NCBI GenBank assembly: GCA_017161655.1 | Contig: JADFCV010000001.1 | Span: 260,945-324,944 of the forward strand | Direction: 5' to 3' | Length of the DNA stretch: 64,000 nucleotides | DNA from: Candidatus Sumerlaeota bacterium | GTDB lineage: Bacteria > Sumerlaeota > Sumerlaeia > Sumerlaeales > Sumerlaeaceae | In this document: one piece after another, positions 16,561-25,205 of the stretch | How the letters are laid out: each line of letters opens with the position of its first letter | Numbering within the stretch: the stretch's first letter is position 1 | The notes under the pieces: model-generated | Database searches by the model: none | The model's input: the letters and a program-made list of their open reading frames with translations, nothing else | Told to the model about the DNA's origin: nothing | Position numbers and translations under genes: made by a program

Positions 16561-17965
16561 CTCGGAGATCGAGTGTCAGCAGATGAATGATCGCATAGAT
16601 CGCAAGCACAGCATACCAAACAAAGACCGGAATCCTTGAAGGTGGACGTTCAGCAGCTCCACAGCCTGCAAAGACGAACATTATGATATCAAGATAAAGG
16701 CGTTGGCGAGGGGCAGCTCCGCCGTAGGCCAGGATAAGAATCATCGCACTGCAAAACCAGGCCACAAAAGGAATGGCGGCCAACTGCACATTCCATTGTG
16801 CTAGACGGATGAGTCCCAGGATGGCTAGGGGATACACGACTAGATAAAGCCACCACATTCCAGGATAAAGCTCGTACATGGGGTTCTCAACTCGAGCCCG
16901 TACCCATGCGTAAGGGGAGAGCAACAGACGTGGCAGACCTGCGAGCACATAAATCATGCCTTGCTTAGGGGTGCGAATAGAATCAGGCAAGAGCTCGCCC
17001 AGACTGTAAACAAGCTGGCGGAAGTAAGCCGAGCCGAAGTCGGTGTAACTTAGCATCATGAGAGCGAAACCAAAGATAAGCAACCCATAGAAACTCACAT
17101 GGCGGGGAAGTTTCGCCAGGAGATACGACACGATTCCTGCCAGTATCGCCAGCGCAGCATAGGCTCGAAAGATCCCCACCGCGAAGCAACAGGTTCCAAA
17201 ATAAAGCAGGTGCTCAGGACGCAACCGCTGGGCAAAGTCAAGAATGGCAGCCAGCGAGGCTGCAAACAACATGGCCAAGACGACGTCTTTTAGTAACCAT
17301 GATGCCCAATACCCCGTGCTGGGGTAGAGCGCTAGGAGCCAGGCTCCACGAATCGCAGCCTTTTCTGCGGCTACCGACGACATGTGCGTTTTTATCAACG
17401 TGCGAATACCACTAAAAAGGAAAACGGGCAAGAGTAGCGCCGCGACGTAGTTGACAAAGATCCCCAAGCGGAAATCGCTACCAAAGAGAAAAAAGAGACC
17501 AGCTAACAAACGCTGGTATCCCGTATGCAGGCTACCGATGTAGTACGCCGCGCTACCCTTGGCCGAGAGCACGGGGAAAAAGCCGGATTCCCATGCGTCA
17601 GCGATGGCTTTTGCCTGGGCTAAATAAGTCGCATCATCTAAGGACAATGGGCAGGTTTCAGGGTTATGGAGACCAGCGAACTCTGAGGCAGCGACAGTGA
17701 CAACCAAGCTCATTAAACAGGCCAAAGCGAGCCGCTTGCGTACAATGGGAGCTGTCTCGTAAAAGATTTGAAACGCAAAAAACAGGACTGTTAACGGGAC
17801 CACGAGCCACAGCGCTGCGGGAACAAGGTGTTTTATAGCAAAAGCTGCGGCTGCTACTGCTAGCCAAACGAGGAAAATGCGGTTTTCCTGAACTGATTTT
17901 AACCACCCAACGATACGGAGCTCTCGCTCTTTCCTCTCCTTCTTATTATGGGTGGAACTCATCAT
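16553..17965 (-). CDS. Multi-pass membrane protein, probable GT39/PMT-type glycosyltransferase
   Basis: A hydrophobic protein of about 470 residues with roughly 11-12 membrane helices. Start sites further up (18034) lie inside the carD terminator hairpin, so Met24 or Met25 of the longest frame (17965 or 17962) is preferred. An extracytoplasmic loop with SLDDATYLAQAKAIADAWESG in front of HTGYQRLLAGLFF resembles the first periplasmic loop of PMT-like enzymes, where acidic residues act in catalysis (here DD in place of DE). By family it would move a sugar from a polyprenyl-phosphate donor. The signal is weak in the absence of a search; an O-antigen ligase-like membrane protein is an alternative. 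It is followed by the DUF4416 gene. Confidence 0.6.
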   Translation of the reverse strand: MMSSTHNKKERKERELRIVGWLKSVQENRIFLVWLAVAAAAFAIKHLVPAALWLVVPLTVLFFAFQIFYETAPIVRKRLALACLMSLVVTVAASEFAGLHNPETCPLSLDDATYLAQAKAIADAWESGFFPVLSAKGSAAYYIGSLHTGYQRLLAGLFFLFGSDFRLGIFVNYVAALLLPVFLFSGIRTLIKTHMSSVAAEKAAIRGAWLLALYPSTGYWASWLLKDVVLAMLFAASLAAILDFAQRLRPEHLLYFGTCCFAVGIFRAYAALAILAGIVSYLLAKLPRHVSFYGLLIFGFALMMLSYTDFGSAYFRQLVYSLGELLPDSIRTPKQGMIYVLAGLPRLLLSPYAWVRARVENPMYELYPGMWWLYLVVYPLAILGLIRLAQWNVQLAAIPFVAWFCSAMILILAYGGAAPRQRLYLDIIMFVFAGCGAAERPPSRIPVFVWYAVLAIYAIIHLLTLDLRGV

Positions 17966-18021
17966 AAAAAACTCGAAGCTTTTGGTTTCCGCCGTATTAC
18001 TCCGGACTTCATTCAAAACGT

Positions 18022-18051
18022 GAGGGCGATGCACCTCGGCGCATCGCCCTC
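18022..18051 (-). terminator. Intrinsic terminator of carD
   Basis: GAGGGCGATGC and GCATCGCCCTC (complement of 18041-18051 and 18022-18032) form an 11-base-pair stem with an eight-base loop. On the minus strand it is followed by ACGTTTTGAA, a modest U tract. It lies 28 bases past the carD stop. Confidence 0.75.
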
Positions 18052-18078
18052 TATCGCAAGTCCTGTGCTATCACCGTT

Positions 18079-18621
18079 CTATTTCTTCTTAGCTGCCTTT
18101 TTCTTTTCCTCGCGTTCTTTCTGAGCCTTCTTCTTGAACATCTGGCGAAGAGCCTCCTCGATTTCCTCCGTCACTTTGGTGCGCGATTCGCCACGGACAA
18201 AGCAAATCTCATCAATAAGGAATTTCTTAGCTAAGTCCATGATTTCGCGCTCTTTTCCTTTCAAAGCGTTATTCTGATCGAGGATATAAAGGTCGCGAAT
18301 AAGCTTACTGATCTTACTTGGGTCGCCGGTATTAAGAATCTCCCGGTACTTTGTGTACTGGGTGTGGGGCGACTCTCGATCGGGGGAAGTTGGCTGCTTA
18401 AGGCTTGCAACGATTTTCTTTGTTTCCTCCTTCGTCATGGGGAGACGTACGCCCCGTTTTTCAATCTGATGCTTGGGAACTAGCACCGTCGCGTTGTTCG
18501 GGCCTGCAAAGACGTAAAAGTCAATTTCCTTGCCGTCCACTGGCATTCGTCGGATTCCTTGTATCTCGCAAATGCCAATGGTGGGCTCCACCACTTTGTC
18601 ACCGGTCTTGAACTGTTCCAT
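18079..18621 (-). CDS. carD: CarD/CdnL-family RNA polymerase-binding regulator
   Basis: CarD-type proteins bind the beta subunit of RNA polymerase and stabilise open promoter complexes, especially at ribosomal RNA promoters. The N-terminal RNA-polymerase-interacting domain reads FKTGDKVVEPTIGICEIQGI (residues 4-23) with a short Tudor-like fold through VLVPKHQIEKRGVRLP (about 45-60). The C-terminal helical DNA-binding part includes YTKYREILNTGDPSKISKLIRDLY. A lysine-rich tail of about 20 residues ends the protein. At 180 residues the length is normal. It is last in the yqeK-rsfS-carD run and followed by a terminator. Confidence 0.92.
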   Translation of the reverse strand: MEQFKTGDKVVEPTIGICEIQGIRRMPVDGKEIDFYVFAGPNNATVLVPKHQIEKRGVRLPMTKEETKKIVASLKQPTSPDRESPHTQYTKYREILNTGDPSKISKLIRDLYILDQNNALKGKEREIMDLAKKFLIDEICFVRGESRTKVTEEIEEALRQMFKKKAQKEREEKKKAAKKK

Positions 18622-18636
18622 AGTCCTTGCTACCTT

Positions 18637-19029
18637 TCACATTTGATTCTCGTTACTTTGCCAATTGATAATCGGTGCGTCTCCCCATAAACGCTCCAAA
18701 TCGTAGAAACGCCGCGTCTCTTCTATCATCGCGTGCGCAATAACATTGCCGTAGTCAAATACAATCCAGTTTGTCGAGTGTCTTCCATCGACTCTCTCGG
18801 CCTCGAAGCCTTTTTTCGAAAGTTCCTCATCCAAACGTTTCCCGATCGCACGCAGGTGGGTTTGGCTTGTCCCGGTGAAAATGACAAAAAAATCGGTAAT
18901 GGTCGATAATCCGCGAACGTCGAGGAGAACAATGTTTTCGGCCTTTGCCGCGTCTGCAATTCGGGCTATATCCAAAGCTTTCCTCAACGAGTCTATATCG
19001 GTCCTCTTTTTCATCGCTGGTGTCATCAA
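18637..19029 (-). CDS. rsfS: Ribosomal silencing factor RsfS
   Basis: RsfS binds ribosomal protein L14 and blocks subunit joining when nutrients are low. The 130-residue protein carries the family core: AADAAKAENIVLLDVRGLST-like segment around 25-45, ITDFFVIFTGTSQTHLRAI (about 44-62), the ERVDGRHSTNWIVFDYGNVIAHAM stretch and YDLERLWGDAP near the end. Length is standard. The start Met-Met overlaps the stop of the HD-domain gene yqeK (ATGATG/TGA arrangement), so the two are coupled. carD follows 15 bases later. Confidence 0.95.
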   Translation of the reverse strand: MMTPAMKKRTDIDSLRKALDIARIADAAKAENIVLLDVRGLSTITDFFVIFTGTSQTHLRAIGKRLDEELSKKGFEAERVDGRHSTNWIVFDYGNVIAHAMIEETRRFYDLERLWGDAPIINWQSNENQM

Positions 19030-19598
19030 TTCCCCAGGCTCTCCAGAGTGTCGCGGGTGGCCCAGTGCAAGCTACGCCCTGACTTCTCAACGTATGCAAT
19101 CTTTCGCTTCAGCAATTCTCTCACGCCCCCTACAAGGTCCTTTCGTACCATAGAACGAATCTCTTCAACACCAGGAAAGTCACGGGTAGGTTCGCAATAG
19201 TCTGCAGCCAGCAACACAAGCAGCGTAGCCGAGGGATTCGGCTTACCCGTTGGGTGCCAAGCGATAGCTTCGATCACTTCCTGGTCATGCACGCAAAACT
19301 CTGTGTAAGCTCTCCATGCTCCCGCTGGGGCGTGGAGAAGTTGGGGCATTCCATCCTCAAGATAGCTGTGGTACCCAAAGTGGTCCGCGTATTTGCGCGC
19401 AAACTCGTATAGCTCACCTTGCTTGGCGCAATCGTGGAGCAATGCTGCAAGCGCAGCGCGCCACGGATCAACTGAGTGCAAACGTGCCAAGAGCGTTGCC
19501 GTATGAACGACTCCCAGCGTGTGCAAGAATCTCTTTGGTTCGAGCCAAGTGCCGAGTTTATCAGTGATCTGAGTCAGTAGCTCGGGTGCCCACCTCAT
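19026..19598 (-). CDS. yqeK: HD-domain hydrolase, YqeK family
   Basis: YqeK-family proteins hydrolyse symmetrical diadenosine tetraphosphate. The 190-residue protein has the HD metal-binding set: KRFLHTLGVVHTATLLARLH (residues 22-41), AALLHDCAKQ (50-59) with the HD pair, YLEDGMPQLLHAPAGAW (with the third histidine) and VHDQEVIEAIAWHPTG near 108-123. This order is the YqeK signature. It directly precedes rsfS, the usual neighbour of this family, and together they normally follow nadD, which in this genome sits 12 kb away. Start ATG at 19598 has no nearby alternative of comparable support. Confidence 0.9.
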   Translation of the reverse strand: MRWAPELLTQITDKLGTWLEPKRFLHTLGVVHTATLLARLHSVDPWRAALAALLHDCAKQGELYEFARKYADHFGYHSYLEDGMPQLLHAPAGAWRAYTEFCVHDQEVIEAIAWHPTGKPNPSATLLVLLAADYCEPTRDFPGVEEIRSMVRKDLVGGVRELLKRKIAYVEKSGRSLHWATRDTLESLGN

Positions 19599-19760
19599 CC
19601 GAAAAAACCATGCGGGAGTCGCGTTGCAAAGACAACATACAGAGCAGGTAGCTATTATATTTTGCTAACGGCCTGGCATCGCCACAAAAACAAACGTCCT
19701 CGTGAGCACCAAATATCCGCTCTTAGTTTGATCCTTTTTCATGTCGAAGGGCTGTGGTCG

Positions 19761-21887
19761 TCAAATGCGTCGCCAGCGCAAGGTGAGTTCATCATCGGGT
19801 TCGCCGAGAGGAAGTCGAATTGCCACACGTGTGCCCCTTCCGGGCGAGGAAGTGAATTGCAACACCCCGCCATGCTCGCGTAGGATTGCATTAGCAATAG
19901 GAATTCCGAGTCCGATGGCGTTTCGTTCTGTGTGCGTTGTGTAGTACGGCTCGAAAATCCGGGGAATCATTTCGGCAGCCATACCGCAGCCAGTGTCCTC
20001 GATGATGATATTTACGATGACTCCTTCGCGCACCGCCCCAACACGCAATTGGCCGCCTCTGGGCATCGCCTCGAGCGCGTTTGCCAAGAGCTCGCTGAGC
20101 GCATGAAGAAAGAGTTCTTCATCCACAAAGACCTCAATGCCTTCAGGGATTGTATTCTCAATCTTCACGTTTGGTCTCTTCATCATCTCCCGCCCGCAGT
20201 CTTCCTCGACAATTGCCAAGGCTCTGCGAACAAGTGCGGCCAGTGGCTGAGCAGAGCGTTTGGTATGCTCCAGATGCTTGGTGAGCTGGACAAGCTTTTC
20301 TCGCAGCGTCTGACAGCGAGGTGATGTTTCATCAAGGGAAGCTTGTTCCACGGCTTTCGAGTCTGCTGAGGTTTGATCCATGTGCGAGAACTCGTCGATC
20401 ACTCCTTTGGTCAGTTCGCCCAAGGTCGCGAGGCGTTCGCAGCGGCGCAGACGTCGCGACATCTGCCCTAGCTCACGTTTCATTCTGGTCAGCTCGTGTT
20501 CGAGCGTTGTCCAGCGGAGGACGAGTCGCAGCACTTCCTGAATCGTATCGTCGGTGGCAGTGCGCTCGACGTAAAAATCAGCCCCTTTTGTCGGATTATT
20601 AGCGATAGCCCGTGTGTTCTCGTCCAGAATCACTCCCACGGCAATGTGCTGTGTGTGGAGACGGGCTGCTAACTGGCGAACAAACTCATCGGAGGGAAGA
20701 TCCGTAGCGCGATCGATGAGAGCTAGATCAGGCTCAAGAGCTTCCAATGCTCCGAAGAACTCCGTTGATTTCTCAAAAACCAGCAGAAGCAGTTTCTGGT
20801 GGTGAGCGATTTTTGCCATGCGCTGGACAAAAACGCCATCAGTCGAGCAAAGCGCGACAACAGGCAAAGAATGATCCACGAATTGTCGGCGATACTGGCC
20901 TTCGAATGCTAGCTCCGACAATGAAGGGCGTTCATGCGCACTGGCCACCCGGTTCCGCCCGCTTTCTTTAGCAAAATACAGTGCTCGATCACTGAGCTGG
21001 AGTAGGTGCTCCGCGGTTCCACCTAATTCCACACTCGTGGAAGCTAATCCGATGCTGACGGTCACAAGCGCTCGAAGCTCGTTGCTTTCAAAGACATGTT
21101 CCTCAACAGCAACACGAATTTTCTCTGCAAGGCTGTAAGCTCCCTCCTCATTTGTGTCCGGTAACACGATGAGAAACTCCTCTCCGCCGTAGCGCCCAAC
21201 TATGTCAGTTGTGCGAATGTGAAACACGAGGAGCTTAGCGAGTTCACGGAGAATGAAATCGCCATAACGATGCCCGTAAGTATCGTTCAGGGTTTTGAAA
21301 TGATCAATATCGAGCATGAGACAGCTTAGTGGCGATTTGCTGCGACCTGCTCGCCGATATTCGTTATCAAGTTCCTTTAAGATAGTTCCGTGGTTGAGTA
21401 AACCGGTAAGGGAATCCCGAGAACTTGTCCGGGCAAGGTTTTCACACAGCGCTTCTAAGGATTGCACCTTGTCAGCGTGAAGCATGAGATTTGCTAAGAC
21501 CGCGCCGTCCAGTGGGGATGGTTCCCCGCAAAGAATCCGGTCAATGGTCCCGTCACTCAGTAAGTGTGTAGGAATCGTCTCCGCCGAGGTGGGGCACCAC
21601 ACACAGATGGGCAGGTGTACAAAACGATTTCTAAACTTTCTTATAAGGAACGTTGTGCGTTTGGCATTCGAGCCCACCCACCGGAAAATCAGGATTCTTC
21701 GCCTAAGAGGCCCGTTGAGTTGTTGCAAAGCCGCTAAAGGTCTTGTCGATAGGAGAGTGTAGCAGTAAGGAAGGTACTGCTCGATAGCTTCGCGAACTTC
21801 AGGAGGCACCCCAAAGCAGAAAACCTTTCCCTCCACGGCCGCAAAGTGTGCTGTGTTCTCATCTATCGTCGTGTTGCTTTTTGTCAA
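19761..21887 (-). CDS. Hybrid signalling protein: REC-like, GGDEF, REC-like, histidine-kinase-type ATPase
   Basis: A 708-residue cytoplasmic multidomain protein with no membrane segment. Residues 20-140 look like a degenerate receiver. A diguanylate cyclase follows (SRDSLTGLLNHGTIL 156-170; GGEEF 234-238) with the product-inhibition RxxD motif (RTTD, 225-228), so it should make and sense cyclic di-GMP. Residues 340-460 resemble a second receiver (LIDRATD, 390-396). Residues 460-560 form an HisKA-like coiled region where the expected H-box reads LATLGELTKGVIDEFSH, with Asp498 at the phospho-acceptor position. The C-terminus is a full HATPase domain: LLANALEAM, DTGCGM 631-636 and GLGIPIAN 659-666. 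The ATP-binding parts are intact; autophosphorylation is doubtful. Confidence 0.85.
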   Translation of the reverse strand: MTKSNTTIDENTAHFAAVEGKVFCFGVPPEVREAIEQYLPYCYTLLSTRPLAALQQLNGPLRRRILIFRWVGSNAKRTTFLIRKFRNRFVHLPICVWCPTSAETIPTHLLSDGTIDRILCGEPSPLDGAVLANLMLHADKVQSLEALCENLARTSSRDSLTGLLNHGTILKELDNEYRRAGRSKSPLSCLMLDIDHFKTLNDTYGHRYGDFILRELAKLLVFHIRTTDIVGRYGGEEFLIVLPDTNEEGAYSLAEKIRVAVEEHVFESNELRALVTVSIGLASTSVELGGTAEHLLQLSDRALYFAKESGRNRVASAHERPSLSELAFEGQYRRQFVDHSLPVVALCSTDGVFVQRMAKIAHHQKLLLLVFEKSTEFFGALEALEPDLALIDRATDLPSDEFVRQLAARLHTQHIAVGVILDENTRAIANNPTKGADFYVERTATDDTIQEVLRLVLRWTTLEHELTRMKRELGQMSRRLRRCERLATLGELTKGVIDEFSHMDQTSADSKAVEQASLDETSPRCQTLREKLVQLTKHLEHTKRSAQPLAALVRRALAIVEEDCGREMMKRPNVKIENTIPEGIEVFVDEELFLHALSELLANALEAMPRGGQLRVGAVREGVIVNIIIEDTGCGMAAEMIPRIFEPYYTTHTERNAIGLGIPIANAILREHGGVLQFTSSPGRGTRVAIRLPLGEPDDELTLRWRRI

Positions 21888-22015
21888 AATCTCATCCTTC
21901 TACGATACTTTACCGCGCCTGCTGACTTTTTCCTGAAGGATTTTGCTTTGGGTCGGATTATGGCTCCGTGTGTGGTGATAAAATAGGAAATGTCTCTGCA
22001 TAAGCGAGAAACTTA

Positions 22016-22981
22016 ATGAGCACGGGATTTCTAGCAACACTTGGAGCCATAAGCGGCGTCTTTGCCCTTGGCGCGTGTGGTTTTGCCGCACGCCGTCGGA
22101 AAGTCATTTCCCATCAGGGGCTTTCTGAGCTTTCACGTTTGCTCATAGATTTCCTTCTGCCCGCAACGCTTTTTAACTCCATGTATTCTCAATTTGATCC
22201 TCACCGTCTCGACGAGGTTTTGAGGCCTGCCATCTCGCAGGTTGTGTTGTTAGTGATTGGAACTCTTGCAATGGCGATCTATGCGAGAGTGGCTCGGCTC
22301 CGTTCACCGCGTGGTACGGTGGTGGCACTTGCAGCATTTCAAAATAACGTCTATTTGCCGCTTCCCATTGCGATTGCGTTGCTACCTCAGCCGGAAGCTC
22401 TGAAGGCACAGTTCTACATCGGTTGCTTCGTGCTGTTTTTTACGCCCACGCTATGGTCTGTTGGCGTTCTTTTGCTAAGCGGTCGCACCCACAACACACA
22501 AAGTGTTTCGCAGTGGCGGCTTGTTCTGAATCCTCCCTTTCTTGCTGCGCTCGGAGGCCTCGCGGTGAAGTTGGTCTTTAGCACGTACGGATTCATGATG
22601 CCAGCGCCGGTTGGCAACTTCCTGACTCTAATGGGCAACGGCACCGTCCCAATTGCCATGATCGTGCTCGGAGCGTTGCTGGCCGAGGTGCGCTCCGTAA
22701 GCGACGTTGAAGCAAGAGCCATTTGGGGAATTGCGTGTGTGAAAATGTTTCTTCTGCCCGCCTGTGTGCTTGCTTTTCTCTATTTGTGGCGCCAGGGCGA
22801 TCCGGTCTTTAGGTTGGTTCTCACGCTCGAAGCAGCAGCGCCTCCTGCCACGAATATCTCACTTATTGTGCGGCGCTTTGGCGGCGAGACAGCACTTGTG
22901 GCTTCGACGACCCTGGTCACGTATTTGTTGAGTGCTTTGACAATTCCCTTGTGGTTGACTCTCTTCTCCGTGTTATCCTAA
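22016..22981 (+). CDS. AEC-family (auxin efflux carrier-like) transporter
   Basis: A 321-residue membrane protein with about ten helices. Features of the AEC family include FALGACGFAARRRKVISHQGLSELSRLLID near the start (helix 1-2), LPATLFNSMYSQF, FQNNVYLPLPIAIALLP around residues 109-126 and the matching second half LEAAAPPATNISLIVRRFGG (about 262-281). Bacterial members export or import small organic acids; substrate is unknown. The gene stands alone with a divergent neighbour, the GGDEF hybrid, 128 bases away. Its end faces the DoxX gene. Confidence 0.9.
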   Translation: MSTGFLATLGAISGVFALGACGFAARRRKVISHQGLSELSRLLIDFLLPATLFNSMYSQFDPHRLDEVLRPAISQVVLLVIGTLAMAIYARVARLRSPRGTVVALAAFQNNVYLPLPIAIALLPQPEALKAQFYIGCFVLFFTPTLWSVGVLLLSGRTHNTQSVSQWRLVLNPPFLAALGGLAVKLVFSTYGFMMPAPVGNFLTLMGNGTVPIAMIVLGALLAEVRSVSDVEARAIWGIACVKMFLLPACVLAFLYLWRQGDPVFRLVLTLEAAAPPATNISLIVRRFGGETALVASTTLVTYLLSALTIPLWLTLFSVLS

Positions 22982-23016
22982 CAGCTAGAGTCCCCACAAA
23001 GGGGTTCGCCCTGTCT

Positions 23017-23547
23017 CTACCTCAAGGACTTTGAGGGGACCTCCTCATACTCTTCTTCATCGTAGTAATACTCTTCGTAGTCCTCCCCAGCAATCAGCTT
23101 GTCCAACGAGAACGAGCCCGCGCCAGAGAAGAATAATCCGAGAGCAATCAGTACGAGCACAAGATGGTATTCAAAGCCAGGCGCTGGAATTCCGTCTATC
23201 GTGTGATCAAACCAAAAGCCATTCTTCCCACTTATGAATATGATAGCCCAGGCCAGATCCAAGATAAGGGGGACCATTGCTACACGCACGAGGAGGCCGA
23301 GGATGCAGCTCGCTGCAGCTACAACTTCGATCCAAGCGATAGATTGCGCTATGGTAAGCTTCCAAGGCTCGGGGATCCATGTGACCGTGAACAACGAGAG
23401 AAACTGTGTGGTCCAAGCCTCGGGGCCGGCCCATCCCAAGGGTTCAAACCTGACTAACTTATCCAGGCCGTGAGGCAGAAAGACTGTTGCCAGCGCGACG
23501 CGGCAAAAAAATGCAGCACTGTTTCGCTGTGTTCGCAGTATGGCCAT
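23017..23547 (-). CDS. DoxX-family membrane protein with acidic Tyr/Glu tail
   Basis: A 176-residue four-helix membrane protein of the DoxX/TQO small-subunit type. The start at 23547 is chosen for the GGAGGAG ribosome site ten bases upstream; an earlier Met at 23610 lacks one. The family signature FCRVALATVFLPHGLDKL (residues about 14-31) and GLLVRVAMVPLILDLAWAI are seen. The last 25 residues are unusual: GEDYEEYYYDEEEYEEVP, a run of acidic and tyrosine residues. DoxX proteins act in thiosulfate-quinone or related redox contexts, but most members have unknown function. No partner subunit is next to it. Confidence 0.85.
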   Translation of the reverse strand: MAILRTQRNSAAFFCRVALATVFLPHGLDKLVRFEPLGWAGPEAWTTQFLSLFTVTWIPEPWKLTIAQSIAWIEVVAAASCILGLLVRVAMVPLILDLAWAIIFISGKNGFWFDHTIDGIPAPGFEYHLVLVLIALGLFFSGAGSFSLDKLIAGEDYEEYYYDEEEYEEVPSKSLR

Positions 23548-23651
23548 AGACGGCCGCTCCTCCAAAACACATTTGTTTCGGCTAGTGTGTGAAACGCTTA
23601 GGATAAGCAACAGTGACTACGGCTGACGCGCAAGCGTGAAAAAAACAAATG

Positions 23652-24917
23652 TCATCTTTGTTCGGAGTTGAGTCTTTGTAACTCAAGCACCGGAAGCCGG
23701 AGCGCGAGAAGAAATGCCACAGAAGCGCAGATGCTGCTTAAGAGATACAGATTTCTCAGGGGTGATGCCAGATCCTCGCAAATGAACCTGACGAAGAGCT
23801 GCTGGATTAGCTCCGCGAATGGCCCTCCTTTTACAATCAGTCCCCCCAGCAAGTTGCTGAGTAAATTTGCCAGGCCAAAATAGACGATGGCGAACAGAGT
23901 TTGAGCGCTGGCTTTAAGATGGAGCGGGGCATGACCGTTTGCGTAGCTTACGGCGGCAGCGTAGAAGACCCCGAAGGTTATGCAGTGCAGAGTTGAGGTC
24001 AGGACAATAGCCTCAGCACTTTGTGCCGTCCAAACAAGGAGCCAGCGCACAGCCTGCACTGCTGCAGCAAAAGCGATGAGGCGAGTTTCGCCGAACCGTT
24101 GGACCAACCGACTTGCCAGAAAAAACACCGGCAGCTCAAGTAGCGCCGCCAGAGAATAAGAGCTAGATACAACCCGCATATCAGCGCCGAGCTCAACCAT
24201 CAAGAAAGACTGAAAAGCGTAGCTGAGCGAATGTCCTATCTGATAGATGCAGGCGGTGAACAGAAACCACCGCATCGTAGGCTGCTTGAGGAAATAACGT
24301 TGCACTTGCCAAAAGCCAATTGGGTGAGCCGCAAACACTCTCCGCTCGGGAAGCATCAGCAACCACATCGCTGCCAGGACATTGACCGCAAAATACATCG
24401 GGAAAATGAAGCGAAGGTCTCCGCCCGTCCATTTGTCTGCCGTCACTCCTACCGCAGTATTTGCAACAATGAAACCGAGAGAAGCGTAAGCACGCACAGT
24501 CCCAAACCAACTATCGCCACCTGCGTTAACGAACAGCAGCCCATGAAGCAGTTGAACGATTGAGGTGCTGAAGATCTGGAATGCGAGAAAGATGAGCAGT
24601 AGCAATGCGAGATCTTTCACATGACCCATGAGCCAAAAGAGGCCGGCTGAAACAAGAAGATTGGCTAGCAGCAAGGCTTTCTTCGAAAAAACAACGTCTG
24701 CAAGATAGCCCCACGGTTGCTGAAAAATGACATAAGTCAGGCCAGAAAGAGCCGTAAAGAGTGTGATCGTGCTATCGTGCAGTCCGACGTTTTGTCGGAG
24801 GAAAAGCATGAAGAAGGGAAATAGAATTCCCACAGGAGCATGCGACAGAAAAAACATCACACGAAAACGGCATGCCGCAGGTAATGCGGATTTCACGTTC
24901 GCAGATTCCTCGCTCAT
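23652..24917 (-). CDS. Major facilitator superfamily transporter
   Basis: A 421-residue, 12-helix transporter. Hallmarks are an N-terminal LSHAPVGILFPFFMLFLRQN segment and the loop 2-3 motif region YLADVVFSKKALLL, placed as in the MFS_1-like/LacY-nucleoside symporter group. A second-half start at PTMRWFLFTACIYQIGHSL and RLVQRFGETRLIAF (loop 8-9) supports two six-helix bundles. It lies on the minus strand, with no enzyme or regulator partner beside it to suggest a substrate. Nucleoside or sugar uptake would be typical for the subgroup, but is inferred only. Confidence 0.87.
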   Translation of the reverse strand: MSEESANVKSALPAACRFRVMFFLSHAPVGILFPFFMLFLRQNVGLHDSTITLFTALSGLTYVIFQQPWGYLADVVFSKKALLLANLLVSAGLFWLMGHVKDLALLLLIFLAFQIFSTSIVQLLHGLLFVNAGGDSWFGTVRAYASLGFIVANTAVGVTADKWTGGDLRFIFPMYFAVNVLAAMWLLMLPERRVFAAHPIGFWQVQRYFLKQPTMRWFLFTACIYQIGHSLSYAFQSFLMVELGADMRVVSSSYSLAALLELPVFFLASRLVQRFGETRLIAFAAAVQAVRWLLVWTAQSAEAIVLTSTLHCITFGVFYAAAVSYANGHAPLHLKASAQTLFAIVYFGLANLLSNLLGGLIVKGGPFAELIQQLFVRFICEDLASPLRNLYLLSSICASVAFLLALRLPVLELQRLNSEQR

Positions 24918-25205
24918 CTATTCCTTAAAGCCAGAAAGAGTGCAAATAGCTCTCGTGTCTGTCGAAACACGAACAAATGAGAAATCGCTACTGTCCAGAA
25001 AATCTACAGGTCATTTGCTTACGCAGCGCCTCCAGCAACAAGTCCGGGCCACACACAATTGTTTATACAAGTGTTATGAGTATGGAAAAAACATTTGACC
25101 CAACGACGGCACTGTGCTTGCCTATTCTTGCGTTCGAACGACTTGGTTGGCAAGGAAGTGCCCAACAAGCCGTACATCAACTTGCGGGATGACGAGGTTC
25201 CTAAG

